Shown here in pieces: positions 6,415-10,257 of a stretch of 10,257 bases of DNA; position 1 is the first letter of the stretch, and each line of letters starts with the position of its first letter. The notes beneath the pieces are model-generated. The model worked only from the letters and a program-made list of their open reading frames with translations. It searched no databases and was not told the DNA's origin. Source of the DNA: Spirochaetaceae bacterium (GTDB lineage Bacteria; Spirochaetota; Spirochaetia; Spirochaetales_E; Spirochaetaceae_B); the NCBI GenBank assembly GCA_003249275.1, contig QKJO01000141.1, positions 1-10,257 on the forward strand. The letters run 5' to 3'. Made by a program: the position numbers and the translations under genes.

Positions 6415-9147
6415 TTATTTCAATAAGCGGATCATCTCGTCCCGTTCCCCTGCCAGGATGTGGTGAAGGTCTTTGTATTTTCCATCCAGTTTGTCATCCA
6501 GAAGATATCTGAAGAAGTTCTCATCCTCAAGCAGGGCTGAAATTTTTTGTTTTTCCTCCGGTTCCATCTCACGGACAACAGAGCCGAGAACATCTTTACC
6601 ACGGGGCATCCTGCCGCGGATATAGAGAAAATCGTAGAGAAGGCAGTGAATTCGCCGGTCGGTGGTCCAGCCTGAATGGATCTCCCTGAGCAGTTTGGTG
6701 TAGTCATCCCGCCTTACTCTCAAATCTTCTCTGAATTTTGCAGCTCCTTCCACAATGGCACCAGCTACGGCTGTCCAGATCTTCTGCTGTACGATGGGCG
6801 GCAGGGGGAGGATCAGAGATGAGAGCGCGGCGAGGGGAAAGCTGTAAAAACTCCTGGCTCCGTTCACGAGAGCGGTCAGCGGTTTATACCCCCTCAGCAG
6901 GGTCGTTGTTCCCGTATAGACCCATGATGCGGCACCGAGAGCGATAAACAGAAGAAAACTGTAGGCGCCGTCACCCAGACCGGCTGTTTTAAGCATCTCC
7001 GATATATGAAATGAGATATTTCCCAGAACAGGTATAGCCATACCCGTGTAGAACAGGTAGGACGAGAGATCCCTGCTGTTGATCAGGTCTCTTCTATAAA
7101 ACCTGACCTTTCGTCCGCCGTGAGAGATAAGATCGGAAAGGACAGACTGCAGAACGCTGATCAGGAACCAGAGCAGGATATAAACCGGCTTGAGGGTTCC
7201 TCTTACGGGAATCTGGGAGATGAGTACCCCGAGAACAATGAGGATGGAGTTCCTGATGATGGAATTGGCATTCCTCATCCGGTTCCAGAAGGAGATCCTG
7301 CTCTCTTTCTTCTTCCTGGGATCAAAGGCTGTCGGATTTCCCAGAAGGATGACCGCATTGCTGAACAGCCTCGACAGTATCGTGAGCGGGACTGTTCTTT
7401 CAACTGTAAAGGGAAGGTATTCCGGAGATTCACCCAGCCGGAAGGGCAGAGTGTAGTGTCCCGTCAATCCTGTCAGCGAAGAGCGTATCCCCAGCAGAGA
7501 GATTCTGGGAACAAGAAACCCCATCCCCGGTGAGGCGATGCTGTAATCATTGGAACCGCTGCCCAGTTTGATCTTGAGGCTCTGATCCCCCTCCTCCAGA
7601 AGCTGAATGGCCGCATCGGAGAGCATGATTTTGAACCGGTCTCCCCGATCGTCCATGAGTCCGTAGCTTCTTGCCTTTCTGAACAGAGACTTGACCGCAC
7701 CCTGATTGTAGATATTGACCAGTTCGATCAGTTCCTTCAAATCATTTTCGCTGTTTCTGTGCGAAAAGAAATACTTTGTATTGAACAGTTCTATTCCGTT
7801 GACGGCACCCGAGTATCTGAGCAGACTCTCCAGAAAACTGGGGAGTCCGTATCTGAGGGGAAGGGTCAGTATCACATCCATTCCCATCTGCCTCAAACTG
7901 CGAAGCTGCTCTGTAAAACCGGGAATTGTAACGGAGATGTCCAGATCGTCAGAGAGATATCTGGCCGTGAAGGCCTCATGATCCATCTTGTTGTATTCCT
8001 GATCAAGACGCTCCAGTTTTTCAACGAGAGAGGAGATTTCATTGTTTCTGATCTTCCGTAGTCTGCCCATCAGGGGAGCAAACTCATCGAGGTCGAAGGC
8101 CTCCATTCTTTTTTTAAGAATCTCGCCGTATTTCTGATAGATGTAATGCCCCAGAGAAGGGATGGACAGCTGATTGACCTTAATGGTTTTCAGAAGATTT
8201 TCCAGTGAGACCGGCTCAAGAACCAGATCGGGATACTTTTCAAAACCCTTATTGAGTCCGGGCCGAACCTTCTGGTTGAACGTTCTGATCTCCCTGGAAA
8301 CGGCCTTTTCTCTGGCCTCCGAAACTCTGGTCAGATCATCCAGGAAGGTTTTCATGCTCTCTGACTCAAGATAATACTGGTAGTCTTCCAGAGACTTGCA
8401 TCCCGGAAAGAAGAGCATGAAATTCTGCTTTCCCGTCCCCCTGCCGTGGGAAAATTCAAGAGCAAACTCGACATCAACACCCAGCATCCTGCCGGCTTCC
8501 AGTACCAGAGGTATAATCTCAGTCCTGAGTCCGTTGATATGAACGATCGTCACCCGTGAAAGACCCTTGATATAGGCGTCCACCATGACCTGAAGGGCTG
8601 TTCTTTTCCCAAGGCTGAAATTCTCATAAACCCTGTCGTCAAATCCGCTGTTCTGGGAATTGAGAGGCTTATCCGCCAGTATGGTCAGATGAAATTTTTG
8701 AACCAGAATGCTTCTGATCTGGGCGGGCGAGCCTTCCAGAACCTTTCTGTAGAGTCCCAGGTAGGAAACACTGCGTTCCGGATCATCCCTGCTTTTAACC
8801 GCTTCTCTGACTACGGCCATAAGGAGTCTCGTCTTGTTCAGATCAAACTGAAATCCAAGAGCAAGACTGTTCAGAGCATCAAGAGACCGCTCGGTGTTGA
8901 GATAGTAGTCCTGCTTGGACAGGTTTTCATAATTGATGACTCCCCGTGTGACGGGGCTTAATATTTCATGGTTGATTCCATGGAAACGGGAGGGAAGATA
9001 CGGGCTGGATTCGGAGTCCTTTCTGTTCAGAAATGTCAAAGCCTCCTGAATTCCCTTATCCAGGTAGATTCTGTCCAGAGTACTGAAACGAACGTCCTTG
9101 CCGCTTTCCATATGTGTCAAGATGCACCCGAGTCGGGGATTAATCAA
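6415..9147 (-). CDS. Unrecognised large membrane protein, 910 residues
   Basis: I do not recognise this family. The first 625 or so residues are hydrophilic, have no signal peptide and are probably cytoplasmic. They include alternating strand/helix stretches that look alpha/beta, such as about 198-245 (VTIVHINGLRTEIIPLVLEA, then GVDVEFALEFSHGRGTG) and about 405-460 (MDVILTLPLRYGLPSFLESL), separated by a helical, charged region (about 330-400). Hydrophobic segments follow at about 631-650, 655-674, 696-713, 729-751 and 767-786, then a charged soluble tail (about 795-910). It is the first gene of the minus-strand cluster, 41 bases before the propeller kinase, so it is probably co-transcribed with the signalling genes; a role in the same response is inference only. 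The start is uncertain. The longest form uses TTG at 9147, and an ATG at 9111 (residue 13) is possible; neither has a good Shine-Dalgarno. The reading frame itself is secure, being unbroken with protein-like composition throughout. Confidence 0.85.
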   Translation of the reverse strand: MINPRLGCILTHMESGKDVRFSTLDRIYLDKGIQEALTFLNRKDSESSPYLPSRFHGINHEILSPVTRGVINYENLSKQDYYLNTERSLDALNSLALGFQFDLNKTRLLMAVVREAVKSRDDPERSVSYLGLYRKVLEGSPAQIRSILVQKFHLTILADKPLNSQNSGFDDRVYENFSLGKRTALQVMVDAYIKGLSRVTIVHINGLRTEIIPLVLEAGRMLGVDVEFALEFSHGRGTGKQNFMLFFPGCKSLEDYQYYLESESMKTFLDDLTRVSEAREKAVSREIRTFNQKVRPGLNKGFEKYPDLVLEPVSLENLLKTIKVNQLSIPSLGHYIYQKYGEILKKRMEAFDLDEFAPLMGRLRKIRNNEISSLVEKLERLDQEYNKMDHEAFTARYLSDDLDISVTIPGFTEQLRSLRQMGMDVILTLPLRYGLPSFLESLLRYSGAVNGIELFNTKYFFSHRNSENDLKELIELVNIYNQGAVKSLFRKARSYGLMDDRGDRFKIMLSDAAIQLLEEGDQSLKIKLGSGSNDYSIASPGMGFLVPRISLLGIRSSLTGLTGHYTLPFRLGESPEYLPFTVERTVPLTILSRLFSNAVILLGNPTAFDPRKKKESRISFWNRMRNANSIIRNSILIVLGVLISQIPVRGTLKPVYILLWFLISVLQSVLSDLISHGGRKVRFYRRDLINSRDLSSYLFYTGMAIPVLGNISFHISEMLKTAGLGDGAYSFLLFIALGAASWVYTGTTTLLRGYKPLTALVNGARSFYSFPLAALSSLILPLPPIVQQKIWTAVAGAIVEGAAKFREDLRVRRDDYTKLLREIHSGWTTDRRIHCLLYDFLYIRGRMPRGKDVLGSVVREMEPEEKQKISALLEDENFFRYLLDDKLDGKYKDLHHILAGERDEMIRLLK

Positions 9148-9185
9148 TATTTGTTTGTGAGAATCCTGATCAATGACAATTATTG

Positions 9186-9214
9186 TGGAAAATAGATGTG
9201 ATCATCTCTACAAT
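9186..9214 (+). promoter_or_regulatory. Candidate sigma-70-type promoter of leuC
   Basis: The hexamer TACAAT at 9209-9214 matches the -10 consensus in 5 of 6 positions. It sits 17 bases after TGGAAA at 9186-9191, a 4 of 6 match to the -35 consensus. A transcript starting near 9221 would have a leader of about 26 bases, leaving no room for a leu attenuator or T-box, so any leucine control here would have to act at initiation. Found by eye; not tested. Confidence 0.5.
9194..9207. repeat. Short inverted repeat between the leuC promoter hexamers
   Basis: AGATG at 9194-9198 and CATCT at 9203-9207 are exact reverse complements separated by TGAT. The repeat lies wholly in the spacer of the predicted leuC promoter, in the only divergent intergenic region of the window, which is a usual place for an operator. 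Arms of 5 bases are short enough to arise by chance, so the regulatory role is speculative. Confidence 0.3.
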
Positions 9215-9232
9215 TAGAACAACAGAACAAAG

Positions 9233-9238
9233 TAAGGA
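9233..9238 (+). promoter_or_regulatory. Ribosome binding site deciding the GTG start of leuC
   Basis: TAAGGA ends 8 bases before the GTG at 9247. No ATG in frame lies nearby, and the conserved LeuC N-terminus begins immediately after this GTG, so the site supports the non-ATG start. Confidence 0.8.
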
Positions 9239-9246
9239 ATAACACC

Positions 9247-10257
9247 GTGGCTAAGAATACTCTTTATAACAAAATATGGGATGCCCACAATGCGGGCGTT
9301 CTGCCGACGGGGCAGACTCAGCTTCTGATCGGTCTTCACATGGTTCATGAAGTAACAAGTCCCCAGGCATTTGATGCACTCAGGGAAGAGGGGTTGAAGG
9401 TAGCCTTTCCTGACAGAACCTTTGCGACCTGCGACCATATCGTCCCTACAGCCTCTACTGCCCGGCCCTTTGAAGACGGTCAGGCAGAACTCATGATGGA
9501 AGCACTGGAAAAGAATACCAGAGATTTCGGAATCACCTTCTATGATCCCCCCTCGGGCAAACAGGGAATCGTCCACATTGTAGGACCCGAAACCGGTTTA
9601 ACCCAGCCGGGAATGACAATCGCCTGCGGAGACTCCCATACCTCCACTCACGGCGCTTTCGGAACCCTCGCCTTCGGAATCGGGACGAGTCAGGTCCGGG
9701 ATGTTCTGGCAACAGGATGCCTGGCCATGGACGAGCTGAAGGTCAGAAGGATTGAAGTGAACGGAACGCTCCCCGATTCGGTGACCCCCAAGGATGTAAT
9801 CCTCTATATCATCAACAAACTGGGAGTCCGGGGAGGACTCGGTTTTGCCTATGAATACGCGGGAAGCGTTTTTGACAATATGACAATGGAAGGACGGATG
9901 ACCGTTTGCAATATGTCCATCGAAGGCGGGGCCAGAGCGGGCTACGTCAATCCGGATGAAACCACCTTTGCCTATCTGAAGGGCCGGGAGTTCAGTCCGA
10001 CGGGCGATGCCTGGGACAGCGCCGTAAAGTGGTGGAAAACCCTCTCCTCCGGAAAAGATGCGGTTTATGATGATGTTGTCCTGTTCGATGCTTCCGATAT
10101 TTCACCCATGATCACCTGGGGCATCACCCCGGCACAGAGTGTTCCGGTGAATGCTTCTCTGCCTCTTCTTGAAGGATTGCCCGATGATCTCAGAAAATCT
10201 CTTGAAGACGCCTATGCCCACATGAAGCTGACCCCGGGTCAGAAGGCGACGGAGATT
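9247..10257 (+). CDS. leuC: 3-isopropylmalate dehydratase large subunit, C-terminus cut by window edge
   Basis: Large subunit of isopropylmalate isomerase, which with LeuD interconverts 2- and 3-isopropylmalate in leucine biosynthesis. The 337 visible codons match the N-terminal two thirds of bacterial LeuC (usually about 465-475 residues). Recognisable blocks are [19 protein letters not shown], the DHIVPT block, [20 protein letters not shown] from residue 127, [32 protein letters not shown] and [12 protein letters not shown]. The window ends at [10 protein letters not shown], just before where the VFIGSCTN block is expected, so all three cysteines that hold the 4Fe-4S cluster lie outside and cannot be checked. 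The GTG at 9247 is chosen because the conserved N-terminus (LYNKIWDAH) starts there and TAAGGA lies 8 bases upstream. It diverges from the membrane-protein gene; leuD, leuB or leuA may follow to the right. A homologous aconitase-family enzyme for another 2-hydroxyacid is possible, but the motifs favour LeuC. Confidence 0.93.
   Translation, partial: MAKNTLYNKIWDAHNAGVLPTGQTQLLIGLHMVHEVTSPQAFDALREEGLKVAFPDRTFATCDHIVPTASTARPFEDGQAELMMEALEKNTRDFGITFYDPPSGKQGIVHIVGPETGLTQPGMTIACGDSHTSTHGAFGTLAFGIGTSQVRDVLATGCLAMDELKVRRIEVNGTLPDSVTPKDVILYIINKLGVRGGLGFAYEYAGSVFDNMTMEGRMTVCNMSIEGGARAGYVNPDETTFAYLKGREFSPTGDAWDSAVKWWKTLSSGKDAVYDDVVLFDASDISPMITWGITPAQSVPVNASLPLLEGLPDDLRKSLEDAYAHMKLTPGQKATEI

Noticed and set aside
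7120..7533. Open frame of 137 codons on the plus strand
   Set aside because: Antisense to the membrane-helix part of the 910-residue gene; its composition is that of a shadow frame.
9214..9576. Open frame of 120 codons on the minus strand opposite leuC
   Set aside because: The plus strand encodes well-conserved LeuC blocks here, so this is a shadow.
1..10257. Mobile elements, tRNA genes, CRISPR arrays, attachment sites
   Set aside because: Looked for on both strands. No transposase or integrase motifs, clover-leaf sequences, regular short repeats or terminal inverted repeats were seen; the window is almost fully explained by five genes.

Overview
The window looks like bacterial chromosome from a free-living, signalling-rich organism of moderate GC content. 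My best guess is a spirochaete (Spirochaetota), because 7TMR-DISM kinases, two-component-propeller kinases and REC-DUF3369-HD-GYP proteins occur together there. That guess is an inference from gene content; there is no rRNA or other marker to confirm it. Coding density is very high and no stretch over 300 bases lacks a gene.

Layout. Positions 1 to 9147 hold four genes on the minus strand, packed head to tail. In order of transcription they are: an unrecognised 910-residue membrane protein (9147 to 6415); after a 41-base gap, a 1041-residue periplasmic double-propeller (Reg_prop/Y_Y_Y) histidine kinase (6373 to 3248); after 6 bases, a REC-DUF3369-HD-GYP response regulator, a predicted cyclic-di-GMP phosphodiesterase (3241 to 1712); and, overlapping it by 17 bases, a second membrane histidine kinase of the 7TMR-DISM type (1728 to beyond position 1). 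On the plus strand a divergent leuC (isopropylmalate dehydratase large subunit) starts at 9247 and runs off the right edge. The 99 bases between the divergent starts are the only sizeable intergenic space. They hold a plausible leuC promoter with a small inverted repeat between its -35 and -10 hexamers.

How the genes may work together. The spacing suggests one operon in which two sensors with different input domains feed a single cyclic-di-GMP-degrading output. One sensor has a large periplasmic double propeller, the other a periplasmic ligand-binding-like domain plus seven helices. Neither kinase carries its own receiver or DNA-binding domain in the visible sequence. The regulator between them has an intact phospho-acceptor Asp and an intact HD-GYP metal site. 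Both kinases have the same kind of H-box (H-x-L-x-[NT]-P-L-G), which fits convergence on one receiver. The 910-residue first gene is the least explained element: a large, probably cytoplasmic N-terminal region, five or so membrane helices and a soluble tail, matching no family I can name. The leucine biosynthesis gene is probably an unrelated neighbour.
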